A DNA stretch of 64,000 nucleotides from Gnetum montanum (GCA_015680685.1 MNCI01000106.1:65964-129963), one strand, 5' to 3'; counted from the stretch's first letter, positions 1-12,490 are shown. Numbers and translations are program-made. Notes: generated by a model from the sequence alone, not told the origin.

Positions 1-1071
1 TGAGTACGGAGAGAAGTGGGAATGGAAGGAGAGGAGAAAATGGAAATTCCGAATGTCGATCACATGAAACCCTATGTGCAAGCGTGGTTAAGTGACCCGG
101 TAGAACCTTTCCAGAGATCAGACCCAAAACCATCTGCAAACAGTGACCTCGTAGCAATAGACGAAGTCCCAACCATCCCCAAGGAAACAAGAATGACTCC
201 ACAGAAGACCACCACTCTAGGGAACGCGAGAAGAGGGAAGTGAAATGGGAAAAAGTTAGAGGGGACCAAGGAAGTCCCATAACAAGTACGTGTGATCCAT
301 GAGAGGCGATCTAAGGGGTGTGCTTTGAATTCCCACTGTGATATATCTCTTTTTTTTCTTTTGTGCAGGGGAACCACGCCATGCGAAGACCCATGCATGT
401 GTGCATGCATCTGACCAAGGGGTGTGTTTTGAATCCTCATTTTATTTGTTTATTTTGTTTTTGCGTCTTTTTTTTTAAATTTTTTAAATTTTTTAGTGAG
501 TACCACACCATGCAAGGTTGAACAACCCAAAACTTCCAGGGAGAGAGACTTGGAGTGGTAGGAAATCTGTAAAGACACACCAGCAACCTAGGGAATAGAA
601 TGGAATAATAAATAAAGAATTCCCTTTGAAGTCACACCTGATTCAAACCAGTGGGTCTTCCCTCAGTTGGGGAACTACACAAGTCAAACATTCATTGAAA
701 TGTTTGTTAAGTGAAGGGGTTACATGTTCGCGTAAAAAGGAAAATCATGGAATGGTGAATGGGTGGATGACGTGGACTCACTGCCAAGTTTATGAGGTGG
801 AAACGATGTAAAATCCAAGGACAACCATGCAAAGGCTGGAACTAGATAACTAGGAAGACGATTACAGTACCCATCGTAACGAAAACTAACTGCACTAAAC
901 CATATGATGATGACAAAAAGTAAACAAAAAGAACACGAAAAATGAAAAACAAAAAATTATAAAACAAAAAGTGGAAAACAGAAACTAGAAAACAAAAAAT
1001 GGAAAACAAAAAAGTGTAAAAAAAATGTAAAACAAAAAATGATAAAATGATGAGGGTTGTAGTGAAACAGA
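1..1071 (-). other. E1 post-integrase spacer
   Basis: This is noncoding sequence downstream of the E1 integrase. It matches the reverse orientation of the spacer after the E2 integrase (about 27.8-28.8 kb): both contain a GTGTG(C/T)TTTGAAT-like word and a T-rich low-complexity tract, seen here as A-rich repeats of AAAACAAAAAA type at about 905-1060. Short ORFs on either strand have no recognisable domain, and I regard them as chance. Confidence 0.6.
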
Positions 1072-2330
1072 TTAGTAGGGATGAGGATCTCCCCCATGAT
1101 TGGGTGAAAAGGAGGAGACACGAAAGATGGAGCATGGATGATCGGCTGATGACGAGGCTATGGCATTGGTTGTATGAACCTTGCAGAAAGGTTTGAGTTG
1201 TTGGTAGTTGACCAACTGTGTTCTGGTGGGATCCCCAGGTTTGTGAATTAGCAAGGCCCCAGATGGGAAGGTTTTGAAGACAATATAAGGTCCCTCCCAT
1301 AGTGTCTGAATCTTTGTTGGTTGGAATATATGTGAGGGATTCCAATACAATACCTTGTCTCCACATCGAAATGTGACCTTCCAAATCCTAAGATCATGTC
1401 TTTTCTTATTATAGGCCTTGTGGGTTTCATTTGAAAATAGGGCCACTAATCGGTTCTCATCTAGCACACTTAAATTGATTAATCATTCTCGTTGTGCTAG
1501 CGGGAGGTCAAGGCCGAGGTCACAAGCGGTGGATAGTGTCTAGAGTTTTGCTTGGATTGGAAGCGTTGGCAACTTACCCTACACTAACTCATAGGGAGGG
1601 TACCCTACAGGAAGTTTCTAGGTGGAGCAATAGGCCCATAGGGCATCGTTAAGCTTGGTACTCCAGTCCCTCCTGTATTTGCTAATTGTTCATGTAAGGA
1701 TCTTGGTAATTTTCCTATTTGTGACTACGGCCTGCCCATTGGCTTGGGGGTGATAAGGTGTTGTGAATTTGTGTGTTACCCCTAAGCATTGCATGAGTTT
1801 TCGAAAAGTAACCCCTATGAAGTGCGTCCCATTGTCAGAAATGAGTGCATGAGGCACTCCAAACCTGGTAACAATTTGTTGCTGGACAAATCGTGCGGCG
1901 GTGTTGGAAGAACAGTCGATGACAGCTACCACTTCTACCCACTTTATACAGTAGTCCACCACCACGATGATGTATGCCTTTTCGTTTGACAAGGGGGTGA
2001 TGGGCCCCATGAAGTCGATACGCTAGATGCCGAAGGGCTCCAGTGGCTGAATCCACTATTGAGGTCCCTCCAACCGTGCTGACATCCCACCATCTCTTTG
2101 GCATCGTTCACAGGAGTGGGTGAACCATTGTGCGTCCTTGAAAAGTGTAGGCCAATAATACCTTACAAGCAAGATTTTAATGGTTGTTCTACATCTAGCA
2201 TAGTGGCCCCCACAAGGGCCCTCATGAGCATCTTGAAGGACACGCAGTGTATTAGCATCAGGGACACACCAACAGACCAAGTCATCTGCGCACACCTTGT
2301 AGAGGTGGCCGTTGATTTCCATGAAGTGCT
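1072..2330 (-). pseudogene. E1 integrase (HHCC, core, GPY/F domain), broken
   Basis: Integrase would insert the element cDNA. On the minus strand an HHCC zinc-binding region is readable at about 2300-2090 (HEGPCGGHY ... CERCQ). It is followed by a DDE core at about 2020-1690 with DFMGP and ISDNGTHF, and then a C-terminal GPY/F module near 1310-1270 (WEGPY). The third catalytic residue is lost: the block normally read as NGQAEV is NGQAVV here. A stop separates the HHCC and core blocks, and the region between core and C-terminus shifts frame. It directly follows RNase H, the canonical Ty3/gypsy order. The family assignment is secure; the protein is non-functional. Confidence 0.9.
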
Positions 2331-2520
2331 TAGCCTTATGGAGAAACTGCTATTTCTTTCGATGATTCCATTCTTTTGGCAGCTCCTGTGTTGTAAGGTA
2401 GGTAAGGATGCAATTGAAGTAAGGAGATTCCTTGGGTGCTTGAGGATCAACAGTGCTTGTGAAGAGGAGTTCATTTGGAAACTGGTCGGATAAAGGCTCC
2501 TCATCTTCTGCGTTATCCCA

Positions 2521-3012
2521 TCATAATCGAGATAAGTGGTCCGCGACCACATTCTTGGACCCCTTTCTATCTACCATGGTCAGATCAAACTCCTGAAGAA
2601 TCACCAGCCACCAAATTATGCAGGGGCTCACCGTTGGTTTATTCATCAAGAACCAGATAACACTGTGGTCTGTGTGCACAAACACCTCGTATCCAAGCAC
2701 ATAGTGCTGGAATTTGTCCAATGCAAACACCACCGCCATCAATTCCTTTTCGGTGGTGGTGTAGTTCAGTTGTGTACCCACAATGCTACGACTTGCACAG
2801 TGGATATAGTATGGACGTTTTTGATCGTCACACTGTGTAAGCACAGCTCCCAAAGCATAGTTGGAGGCATCCATCATAATGTGAAAGGGTCTAGACCAAT
2901 CAGGTGCTCGTAGAACTAGAGCTTCTATGAGTTTCTGCTTTAGTGCTTGGAATGCCGACTTGCATTCCTTGGTCCAGACAAATGGAACATCCTTCTTTGT
3001 AAGCTCTACCAA
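2521..3012 (-). pseudogene. E1 RNase H domain
   Basis: A 163-codon open stretch matches the Ty3/gypsy RNase H that degrades the RNA strand during reverse transcription. It begins with the RT-RNase H connection (FVWTKECKSAFQALK). It keeps the first catalytic Asp in MMDASNYALGA, the Glu in TTTEKELMAVVFAL and the Asp in VHTDHSVIWFL, and ends with the ADHLSRL box. It is the longest undamaged domain of E1. It lies immediately downstream of RT, from which it is separated by a frameshift near 3020-3100, and upstream of the integrase linker. Confidence 0.92.
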
Positions 3013-3020
3013 TGGTCGGG

Positions 3021-4136
3021 CTATCTTTTAGAAGTGTTCAATGAAACGCCGGTAGTAACCAGTGTGTCCAAGGAATGATCACACATCTTTGATAGTACTT
3101 GGTTGGCAGGTAATTCCTTGGATGACCCTGATCTTTTCAGGGTCCACGTTGATCCTGTTGATGAAATGAGATGCCCCAACACTATGCCCTCTTGGACCAT
3201 CAAATGGCTCTTTTGCCAATTGAGCCGTAGATTGGTGTTTACACACCTCCTTAAAACTTGCTCTAGGTGCTCCAAGGCTTGCTCGAACATGGTACCATAG
3301 GTGGAGAATTCATCCATGAAGACTTCTACACCATTGCTGATTTGTTGTTGGAAGATGCTCAGGACAAGGCGTTGGAACGTCTCAGGTGTGTTGCATAGGC
3401 CAAAGGGCATCTTATTATATGCAAAAGTCCCCCATGGACTCGTGAAAGTAGTTTTGGCCTGGTCCTCTAGTGTGATTTGGATCTGGTTATAACCATTATA
3501 ACCATCCGAAAAGCTGTAATATTAGTGTCCTGCGATTGTGTCCAACACATGGTCCACAAATGGGAGCGGGAAGTGGTCCTTGAAAGTTGCCATATTGAGC
3601 AACCAAAAATTGATACAAACCCTCCACTTGCCACCTTTCTTGGGTATGATAATGAGTGGGCTAATCCATTCGCGATCGGCGACTGAATAGATGAATCCTG
3701 CCTTAAGCAATTGTTCGATCTCATCCTTTACTACTTACTTCAACTTGGGATTCAGCCGTTTTTGTGGTTGTCACTGTGGCTTCATGGAAGGGTCAAGGTA
3801 GATCCGGTGCTAGCAGATCCTGGGATCAATGCTAGTCAGTTCAGGATAAGACCACATGAATGTAGCAACCCATTTGTTTACCATCACCAGCAACCTCTGT
3901 TTCTGTTCAGGAGCAAGGGTAGCATTGATAATTACTGGCTTGCCATTTTGTAAGAATGCATACTCTAAGTGAGCCAATAGGGATTTTAGCTCAAGGGGCT
4001 CTTGCTTGAAGTTCTCAGGGATCTCTAGCTTTCCCCAGTCATCAAAGTCATCAATGATGGAGGTCTGTTGATGAATCTCCTCCATCACATCCATGCTGTC
4101 AATGTAGGCTTGCACTAGCCCCTCAGATGGTTCCAT
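3021..4136 (-). pseudogene. E1 reverse transcriptase, broken
   Basis: Conserved RT blocks run down the minus strand: a linker containing FMWSYPEL (about 3850), LLKAGFIYSV with PLIIIPKKGGKWRVCI (about 3600-3700), FSDGYNGYNQI and TTFTSPWGTFAYNKMPFGL (about 3400-3480), and the catalytic box VFMDEF (about 3310). The usual FMDDF box has Glu for the second Asp, which should abolish polymerisation. Stops lie near 3530 and at several points upstream (about 3720-3810), and the reading frame changes near 3100 before the thumb. The sequence resembles Athila rather than Tat RT. Confidence 0.9.
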
Positions 4137-4283
4137 GCATATTGTGCTGCTAGCAGGATTAGCTGTTAGCCACTAGGTGCCTTCTTGGTTAGTGGCTGCT
4201 GCGTACAAGCACTGTTGAATTGGTGATTCCTTGGTACACCGACTGCATGCTTGAATAGATGTCCGCTTAGTGGACCATAGCTG

Positions 4284-4868
4284 CTACACACAGTTGCACC
4301 CCGAGTCACTGTACGCGATGCATGAAACTATTTTCTTCTTGATCTTCTCGAAAGGATTTTCCTTTAAAATTTCTAAGGATAGATCTCGGAGTCCGAGTCG
4401 TGCATCCACCATGCTTAGCCAGGCTCTTCCCATGATGATTGGGAAATTCTCCTTACAGTTTTCAACACGGATGACCAGGAAGTCAGCAGGGTAGGACCAC
4501 CCAAAAATAGTGGTCACAATGTCCTCCACCAAATCCAAAGGAATGGTGATGGATTGATTTGCTAACTTGAGCCAGATGTTGCTCTTCTTTAGCGAGGGTA
4601 GGTTCCAGTTCTTGTACATGTCATGAGAGATTAAATTAACCCCTGACCCTGAGTCCAGAAGAGATTTTCACGGCTTGTTCCCAGCCATCTGAAGATATAT
4701 GAGGGGGCTTCCCAGATCTGTCAATTTTCGGGGAAGAGAATCAGCTTTGATCCAGTCGATCACGGCATGTGTGAGCATGATCGTTTGGATGTTGGATTGC
4801 GGCGGAGCAGAGGATTGCTCGGGCGGTATTATGGTAGAGATGTTGGTAGGTTCAGAGGCACAGGCCAC
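4284..4868 (-). pseudogene. E1 aspartic protease (retropepsin), broken
   Basis: This is the protease that would cleave the Gag-Pol polyprotein. The active-site block LLDSGSGVNLIS is read near 4650-4615, followed by NQSITIPLDLVEDI and IIMGRAWLS. An in-frame stop lies just before the active site, between the NKP and KSLLDSG segments. The same protease can be aligned by eye with those of E2 (24.34 kb) and E5 (55.3 kb), showing the three are one family. It lies between the proline-rich gag tail and RT. Confidence 0.88.
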
Positions 4869-7250
4869 AGGCGTAGGCGAGGGTGTGTTTAGATTATGAG
4901 GTCGGAAAAAGGGATGTTTGTGTTGTTTAGGTTCCGGTCCACTCAGCCAAGGTGCCGGTTGTAAATTAATAGCCCTCGTAGCATTTCATTGTTGTGGCTA
5001 TGGCGGTATTTCTCCCTGCATGGATGGAGCAGGTGGCAACTGAGAGGGATGGTGTGGAGGAGTGGCAGAAGAAGGTGAAAGAGGGTAGAAGTGATGTGGA
5101 TTTGTCCCCCTGGGTGATGGAGATGGATGTTTGAAATATTCAGGGGGATGGTAGTAACTGGGAAAGGCCGCATGACTAGAAGACTCTCTTGGAGAGACCA
5201 GTTGCTGAACATAGTACCCATAAGGATCTGACTGCTTGTAAGGGTACTTCTACCTTGGAGGTGGCATCCCCCACGCTTGTGGTTGCTACCACTATTGAAA
5301 ATATTCATATGGTTGCGGAGGCGTTCCACTTGGATAGTATCCTTGCTATTGCTGGTGGAATTTCCTGGGGTTGCCTTGTGGATAAGGCAACCTTCGGGGT
5401 ATCTGCCTCTGCGTCAAACAAGGGTTCAAGGCATAGACCCCACACTCTTGAAGGTGGGACACCACAGGACAACATCCCTTAGGATGTTCATATTGGCATA
5501 TGCCACGTCCATCATCCTCCTTGGTGTCAGAGTCTGTAACTTGCTCTGCTACAACAACTTTTCCCTTACCTTTATGTTGGGCATGTTTAGGTCCCTTCTT
5601 CATGTGCCGGTCACGGTCACTACCCTGCTCGTTGGACTCTTCTGTAATTTTCAATACACTTTGAAATTTCTCATCCAAAGAGTCCCACATTTTATCCACC
5701 TTTGCCAAGATTTCAGATGCAAACTTTTGTAACGGCAAAGTCTTCTGATTCACCATTACTTTCAGTGGTGACTCTTCGTCCTCATCACAAAATCGGACCT
5801 CCCTTTATCTAAGAGAAGGGTCCCAGTTGAATTCTTCAGCACTCTCCTTCTTTCTGAGTTCTCCTTTCTCTTTGGCCACTTGATCTATGAGGTGCTGCAA
5901 TTGATGGGCCCTTAGCTCTGACAGTCGTCCCTTGGCATACACATCAAGGGTCTTTCTCGTTTCAAAATGGAGCCCATCAATAATGTGGTGAAGCTGTGCC
6001 CGCAGAGAATAACCATGACCAAGGCACCGATGCAACAGTGAGTAATACTTGCTCATGGCGGCATCCAAGGGTTCATGATTCCCTTGTTTCCATCCTTGGA
6101 TTTGCCATCTCAGATTTGCCACTCTAGAGTATATTTGATATTTTTCATTAAAGATTTCAAGCATCATACTCCATTTTCTGATTGATTCTGGCTCTAAGTA
6201 CCGGTACCAACTTTTGGCTTCTTTGATGAGTGTTCGGGGAAACAACTTCAACCATTGCCAATTGTTATCAATATTTTACAGGGTGCAGGCGTCATGGAAT
6301 GCCTACAAGTGGGTCTGCAGATCATAGTTGTATCCCCCTTCAAATCTAGGGATGTTTTTCATGTTAACATGCTTGATCCGACTATCCTTCATGTGCCTGC
6401 TTGGGATGTGAATTGCCTCTGCAATTTGAAGCATGCTCCAAGTAGCTAACAAAGGCTCATCCGAATCATAGTCCTGTTGGGGACTATGACGTCTGTGATG
6501 ATTTCTGCTACCCCTTATTTCATGCTGGCGAGGGTCACGCAATTGGTCACGTGCTTCCTCATGTTTCCCCGCTCAAACTTGCCTACCATCGTCCTTTCTT
6601 TCTAACCTTCCCTTGTGATGCTTAGAACTTGAGCTAGATGAAGGTAAAGGAGAGGGGGAGGACGGAGAAGAAGGAGAGGCATCGCCACCGCTTTGGTGTC
6701 GATCTTTCCATCTACCGTGGCGACGACCGCGGTCATCTCCTCTAGCTTTGCTTCGTGACCCACCATTCCCTTGAGGATCGTGGTTACTTAGAGGTTTGTT
6801 CTGGATGACTGACTGGAGGATCTGCGGCCCCAGGTGAAGATCGGTCGAATGAATATCATGAAATACAGCATCTCCATCGTCTTGTGGCCCTTGCGAGAAT
6901 AAGGGGTTACTAAAGTATTTTCCCTTCTGTTGTTCATATCTCTCGGCCTGCTGTTGATCTCTTGTTTGTTGAGCTTTGGTGGGACAATAGTCTCGGTAGT
7001 CATGGTCCTCCATGACATACTTTGTCACTCAGTCCTAGATGCCCAATCTGCCCAAATTGTGGTATAGCATCAAAGGAGCTGCTCAGTCGGGTGGTAGCAC
7101 GATGCTACCCTCCATGTCCCACCATCGAAGATGCTCATCCTGATGTAGGATGAAGGTGAAATTAGGGACATATTCATCGGGATGTTTGTACACCACCTAA
7201 CATTCTTGTGGCACCGGTGGTTCAAATGCATCTCTCCTGTGAGAAGACAT
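4869..7250 (-). pseudogene. E1 gag, broken
   Basis: Gag forms the particle and binds element RNA. The start is placed at the ATG (CAT on plus, 7248-7250) opening MSSHRRD, because E2 gag opens with a similar MSSSHRSD. Next come an acidic/basic low-complexity segment, the capsid-like retrotrans_gag block at 6251-5805 (LFPRTLIKEAKSWY, NLRWQIQGWKQG), and a zinc-binding motif near 5500-5460 (ICQYEHPKGCC). A proline/tyrosine-rich tail runs to about 4870. Several stops (for example at about 7199, 7086 and 6250) and frame changes in the tail make it a pseudogene. Confidence 0.85.
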
Positions 7251-7399
7251 ATTGGACATCAAATGGTCCATATAACCGGTGTACCTTAATTAATTAACTT
7301 AAATTCGCCTAGCGTGCAAAAGTATTTCTATCTTGGGTTCGATCCAACGACTTAAATGATAATTTCAGTAAAGTCAGATGACGCATGTAAGACTAACAG

Positions 7400-7417
7400 T
7401 CCCCGGCAACGGCGCCA
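7400..7417 (-). other. E1 primer-binding site, tRNA-Asp type
   Basis: The minus strand reads TGGCGCCGTTGCCGGGGA, the standard PBS of Athila-like elements, complementary to the 3' end of tRNA-Asp. One base separates it from the LTR end. No decayed position is seen. Confidence 0.95.
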
Positions 7418-7418
7418 A

Positions 7419-8337
7419 TGATGAGCGGCTAGGTATCCCTACGCCCAACCATACAAATCACGAGCGTTCACGTGTGACTCGGTCGAAATTTGCAGACTGT
7501 AAGCACTTAACATACACTAGACTTCTAACTAGTGAAACCTTGGGTTAGAATGGTTGTTGTCATCCTAATCTCACTTGTGAAGCTCTGTTTACGTTGGTTA
7601 AGTAGGATTAAGGCTAATGATTTTTATATCTTTTAATTATATTTTTAGCAACTAATCATTTTAGAAAATAAGGATAGAATATTAATTAATCTAAAATTAT
7701 CTTAATCTAAATCTTAACTATTCCTAACATAAGTATCTGGTCCCATCTTCCGAGCACATTCTAAGCATTTCCTAATACTACTGGGTACCAGATGTTAAGC
7801 ACCGTTGGGCTTACCAAGTGTTTGGATTACGTTCGAGATGGTCGTACTTATGTCTTTAACGAGCTACGAATGGACAATAACGATTGCAATTATAATAATA
7901 AAAACATAAATAATCAACAAGTAACTAGTAAAGCATCAACAAGTAATTATTAAACCATAAACATGTTAAACTATTAAATGCATGAAATAACTAAGTCCAA
8001 ATGCTGCAAGGATAGCATGAACAGTTCATCTTTATTGCCGTCATGCCAATGGGCTTAGATACATCAATGCTTGAATAAAGACCCGATCGCTTTTCATACA
8101 CTTGCTGCGGGCACTTGGAAAATATTCTATCTCTTGTGGGAGCAAACTGCAAGAGCTTCGCTACAACTACTCAAAAGATGCCTAAATGAGGTGGAAGGCC
8201 CTCATATTTCTAGATCTGGGAAAGAGGGCTGCGTAAACGAGGCCACGTCGACGTAGGGTGGCTACATCGACGGGCCCACATCAACGCGGCCGCGTATACG
8301 TGACCCAGTTGATGCATTGACTTTTGACACTTCATCA
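7419..8337 (-). repeat. E1 5' LTR (919 bp)
   Basis: On the plus strand it opens TGATGAGCGGC and closes GACACTTCATCA, giving the 6-bp inverted ends TGATGA/TCATCA. It is the reverse complement of the same family as the solo LTR at 16164-17003; for example, its CTAGGTATCCCTACGCCCAACCAT region matches the reversed 3' end of that copy. The left boundary is fixed by the PBS at 7417. The TATA region corresponding to the solo copy (about 8198-8217) is mutated. Confidence 0.93.
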
Positions 8338-8404
8338 GAGATGAAGCTACATGATGTTGAACTAACTAAGGGTGTCCTAATATTCCATTCACATTAGGAT
8401 ACTC

Positions 8405-9010
8405 ACATATGACTATAAAGAAAGTTTTAGATTGAGTAGAATCACCTATTATAAATGGAAAGCTAATAGAATATATAATCTTTACTCTTGTACTAGTAAA
8501 GGAGATGAGGTTTTTATAGGTTTCATTGAATGTTAACTAATCATGGAGATTGAGACACTTGATAATAGTTAATGTGATCATGTTAAACCCATCATTGTCA
8601 TCAACATGTATGAGTGGGATAATAGCATAAAATGATATCTTAATAGTGATGTAGATTAGCAACGAACAAATGACCCCAATCTTTAAGTTATTCTTAATAT
8701 TTTTATCACAGAAGTTCAAACTATTTGGTCCATAGTGAGGGCCTTGAAGGAAGGATAAGATAGCCTATGTTTGGGTAAAAATGTTACTTGGGATCATAAT
8801 GTTCTTAAGAACATTGAATAGAGTAGCATGATGCTCTTTAGAGGTTGCTATGAAGACATAAAAGGATGAATTAGTTCCCTTGGAATGGATGATAGTGGTT
8901 ATTTGATGTATAACTTTATTATTCGTTACTTGAGATGGTTGCAGATTAGCTGCCACTATGATTGGTTGTCTAGAAATGGATGTAGGTTGAAAAACACTTG
9001 AAGACATAGG
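8405..9010 (-). pseudogene. Tat-like protease remnant (element G)
   Basis: Minus-strand translation shows HHATLFNVLKNIMIP, a block typical of the segment before the protease in Tat-type polyproteins. It is followed by a degenerate active-site region (PLIHVDDNDGFNMI) and CLNLHD. It belongs downstream of the gag remnant at 9930-11207. The copy is interrupted at 8337 by the E1 LTR, so the rest of its pol would lie beyond E1, outside the window. Identification rests on motif order only. Confidence 0.6.
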
Positions 9011-9929
9011 TTCCTATTGCTATTGGAAAAAGATCTTCTTTTGAGCCTTAGAGGATTGCTTGAATACCTCATCAACCTTTTATTTTTTCCTATTTAAATA
9101 TGATTAATTGGTGATATTACTGCGAGTAAAAATCCTTACTTGAGATGATGGAATAGATTGACTAGATAATTAGGGTGTAGAAAATGAAGGGATACTTTAG
9201 GGTTTAGTAGAGTAATATGAGAATAGGAAGGGTGGATAGGTTAAGAAAACATGAAAATTTCTTTAGGTTGTTCTAAGTTAGAATAGGGAGATTGAGAAGG
9301 AGGTGTAATATAGTAGGAACATGTGGATAGATAAGGTGAATGAAGATGTTGGCTATTTAATGGTACATGATGTGGTATAGAATCTAGGAAGGACAAGTTC
9401 GTGGTGATGAAGAAGTGGTGTAATTTGATCAATAAAGCATATACGGTATATTAGGTTGTGAGAAATGTTACTTATGACCCATGTATTCTAACCAATGAAT
9501 GATATATGTCTCTTTTAGTGGAGAATTGTAATTATTGCATTCTAGCTTAAAGGTTGAAATAACATTTCAAATTCCTAATGGATCTTGAAAAAATTCAAGT
9601 TATTAATTATCTGGATGCATGATGGATGGTTCATTCTTCATCACTATCTTATTTTTATCTTTGAACTCCTATATGTTATTCTTTAAATTCCTATAGTTAT
9701 CTGTGTTATGACTAGTTGTCTCATGATAGTAGTAATACTTCTTGTAGTCATATGACTTAGGAACTTTAGGATATTATTTTTATCTTTAAGAAGGATTTAT
9801 TTCTATTAATTGAATGCAACAATAACACATTTATTGCTTAATTAGAACGTTATTTACTCTTAAAGTATCCATCCCTAAGAAGCTTGTTAAGAAGTAGGGA
9901 ATACCTCATGGATATCATGGTATACTTAT
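9011..9929 (-). other. Gag-protease linker of element G, no clear domain
   Basis: This AT-rich sequence lies between the gag and protease remnants. Short minus-strand ORFs occur, but stops are frequent and no zinc knuckle or other motif could be read with confidence. Confidence 0.5.
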
Positions 9930-11207
9930 CCATATTCCTTTAAGGCCTATGTTTTTGAGTTAAAGAAGATGGAATTGAGGGAACATTGTTTTTTCTCTTT
10001 GAAAAGGAAGAAATAACTTGTAGTGTTAGTTTTTCCTTCTCTTGCTTCACAACTTTGTTGGCTTTGTTACGAGTTGATAGAAATTCTTTGTCATCATGTT
10101 GAATGGTAACTTCTTTAATACATTTGACAAGTAGAAAGGTATCATTTAGAGAATGAGACTTCAAATAAGTCATATTTTTCTAAATATAGTTAATTACTGT
10201 AGCTTTGAAGATGTTGTGAAGATGAAGCTCCTTAAAATAATGTGGTAACTTAGTTGATGTTGCTGTCCATTGAAAAATGAACTTATTGATGGGTTCATTT
10301 GGAGCTTGCTTAATAGCCACAAAGAACATAAAAATGATACTTTGAGAACTTGAAGTGTTCAATGAAGGAAACTAATATTTGTTCCAAAGAGGTGATAGAA
10401 CCATGAGACAAAGATCTATACCATTCAAGTTCTCTTTTAGAAAGAGAGTTAGAAAAATCCCTAAACACAATGTAAGAATAAGGAGTAAGAAGCATTCACT
10501 CATTTCTAAATGTGACCATATGATTCATAGGATTTCTTGTTTCACCATTGTACTTTGTAAAGGTTGGTAATGAGATTCCTTTAAGAAGAATTGACATAAG
10601 AATAATAAAGCTTATAAGATCATTTAGAACCTAATCTAGAGAAATGGAAAAGCCTCCTTGTATAACTAGTGCTTTAGCTACCTTGTCTTCAGTGCCTTGA
10701 AGATGGAACATAATGTCATTATGTAATGCTAGTAACTATGGATCTATTCCAAAAAATAGTGTGGTGTAGGCTAAGCTAAAATGGTAGGTGGAGAGGTTAG
10801 GGGAGGATGGATGTATGAAATGGGTCCAAGTATTATTGCAATAAGTATGCTTAATGAGATAGAATTAGGTAGGTGTATTGGAGTAGGTTGTGTATAACTA
10901 GGTTGGGGAACACTAATCATGGACGGAGTAATAGTGGTAGCAATTGAAATGAAGGGAAATGATGGTATAATAGATTAAAATTGAGAGATGGAATATGAGG
11001 GTCAAAAAAATGGACTTGAAAACTAAAAGGAGGATTGGGGGTCGCTAACATCATTAGGAGGAAATAATTAATAGGGTAGAGGAATGGAGCTAACCAAGAT
11101 GTTAATGCTAGGTTGCCCCATAATAGAAGAAACATATCCAGGAAAAGAAATTTGTACAACAATAACATTGATATGTATTTAATAAGATGGAGCACGTTCA
11201 GTCCCAA
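9930..11207 (-). pseudogene. Tat-like gag remnant (element G)
   Basis: The minus strand encodes a Ser/Pro-rich N-terminal part (about 11150-10780). A capsid-like retrotrans_gag block follows: FTKYNGETRNPMNHM, then ELEWYRSLSHGSITSLEQI (about 10430) and FIEHFKF. A frameshift near 10320 follows, then the downstream helix block APNEPINKFIFQWT. The WYRSL...GSI motif is characteristic of Tat/Ogre-lineage Gag. Stops and at least one frameshift disable it. The LTR-like block to its right (11.65-13.14 kb) is in the correct place to be its 5' LTR. Confidence 0.75.
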
Positions 11208-11366
11208 CTAAATCACCTTTGAATACTAAATCCAAATATTATGCAAAGAGAAAATCATTTTCTAGAAACTAAGAAAACTAGCTATATTCAATTAATGCAA
11301 TTATAATATTATACTTAGGTTTCCACAACCCACACACATCCAAAAACTTATCACACTCAAATGATA

Positions 11367-11652
11367 TTGCAGAGCACGAAGCTCTACAACCACATAATGG
11401 CTATTCTTAATGCAAGAAACAACCAATAGAAATATCTCCCATAACTAGAGACTGAGATCTTAACTCATAAGTGAGATACAATAGAATAGAACACATAATA
11501 CCAACATACCTATAGAGAATGAGGCTCTACAACCACACAATGGCTATTCTTAATGCAAGACGTAACCAATAGACATCTTTCCCATAACCTAGAATTGAGA
11601 TCTCAACTCATAAGTGAGATACAATAGAATAGAACACATAAGACCAATATAC
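11367..11652. repeat. Two-copy 143-bp direct tandem duplication
   Basis: Copies at 11367-11509 and 11510-11652 share GCTCTACAACCACA, GGCTATTCTTAATGCAAGA and GTGAGATACAATAGAATAGA in the same order at a 143-base offset, with a modest number of differences. They sit between the Tat-like gag remnant and the LTR-like block. Confidence 0.85.
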
Positions 11653-12482
11653 CACAAGTTGATCTTGGAGTTGCAATCATCAATTACACTTACCCAATGT
11701 GTTCACTCTCTCTTACTTAGCTCTTTACTTCCAAGAGTGTTTTCTCTTCCTCATTACTACTCAACAATGATGAATACATATATATTTATGTCAAATCGGA
11801 AGATAAAAAACCTAGAAACCTTTCTCCAACTTACCCTAATGTTGCCATTGAAAACCTTGATTGTTGGAAGAAAACCCAGGATCCTTGGTGCAGTAGTTTT
11901 TCAACCTCAAATTTCCAAGGCCTCTGCAAGAGAAATGGGATTTGAGGTACCTTTGCCAATCCAGAAGATCAACTAGGGACTTATGAGATGCAAAACGTGG
12001 GAGTATAACTAGATTAGAAAAATGCACAAAAAATAAAATTTATTTTTGAACAAAAAATTCAAAAATTTATTGAGAAAGAATAAAAAATAAGTTAGAGAAA
12101 CATGTACAAAAGATGTCAGGATGAGCAAAGAGGGGGTTCACTTATGCAAGAGTTCAAAGCCTATCGGAGTTGATGTGATCTACTCCACGATTTAGGTGCT
12201 AAGCCACTCCTGATGCTATTGAACCTTTCTTCACTACTATAACCTCAAAACTACAAGTTGAGTCACTCAAGGCTACAATGCTTCTACATTGGGGTTTAAG
12301 AGAGTGCAAGTATGGGAACTTGCAAGACTTCTTGAGTGCTTGAAAGCGCCCCAATTGTGGAATTGTAAAAATGGCTGAACTTTTTGAAAAATTGCTTGTA
12401 TGCCCAAAAGTTGGTAAACTTGTTGAAAATTCTAGAATCATGAAAAAAGTTTTGGAACATGTAAATGGTGTTTGAGGTTGGC

Positions 12483-12490
12483 TTTTATAG
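12483..12490 (-). promoter_or_regulatory. TATA box of the Tat-like LTR block
   Basis: The minus strand reads CTATAAAA within AACCTATAAAAGCC, a good TATA element. It is oriented toward the gag remnant at 11207 and below. Confidence 0.5.

Larger units (their letters stand above)
1..8337 (-). mobile_element. E1: Athila-like Ty3/gypsy LTR retrotransposon, truncated by the window edge
   Basis: Reading the minus strand from 8337 down, the order is 5' LTR, tRNA-Asp-type PBS, gag, protease, RT, RNase H, integrase and part of the 3' spacer. The 3' LTR lies outside the window. The domain order, the PBS and the FMD(D/E)F-type RT box are those of the Athila lineage. All coding parts are broken by stops and frameshifts, but this is the best preserved Athila-like copy here: its PBS is perfect and its LTR still contains many CpG sites. 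It is inserted in, or abuts, the Tat-like protease remnant that begins at 8338. The bases after its right LTR end are GAGAT; the matching duplication would be left of the window. Confidence 0.9.

Noticed and set aside
16-243. Plus-strand 75-codon ORF at the left edge
   Set aside because: It lies antisense in the E1 spacer, starts at a non-conserved codon and has no counterpart in the E2 or E5 spacers.
842-1384. 180-codon minus-strand ORF with a long Phe/Leu-rich tail that looks like membrane segments
   Set aside because: It is the integrase C-terminus read in the wrong frame followed by translation of the low-complexity A/T tract; the real frame carries the GPY/F motif.
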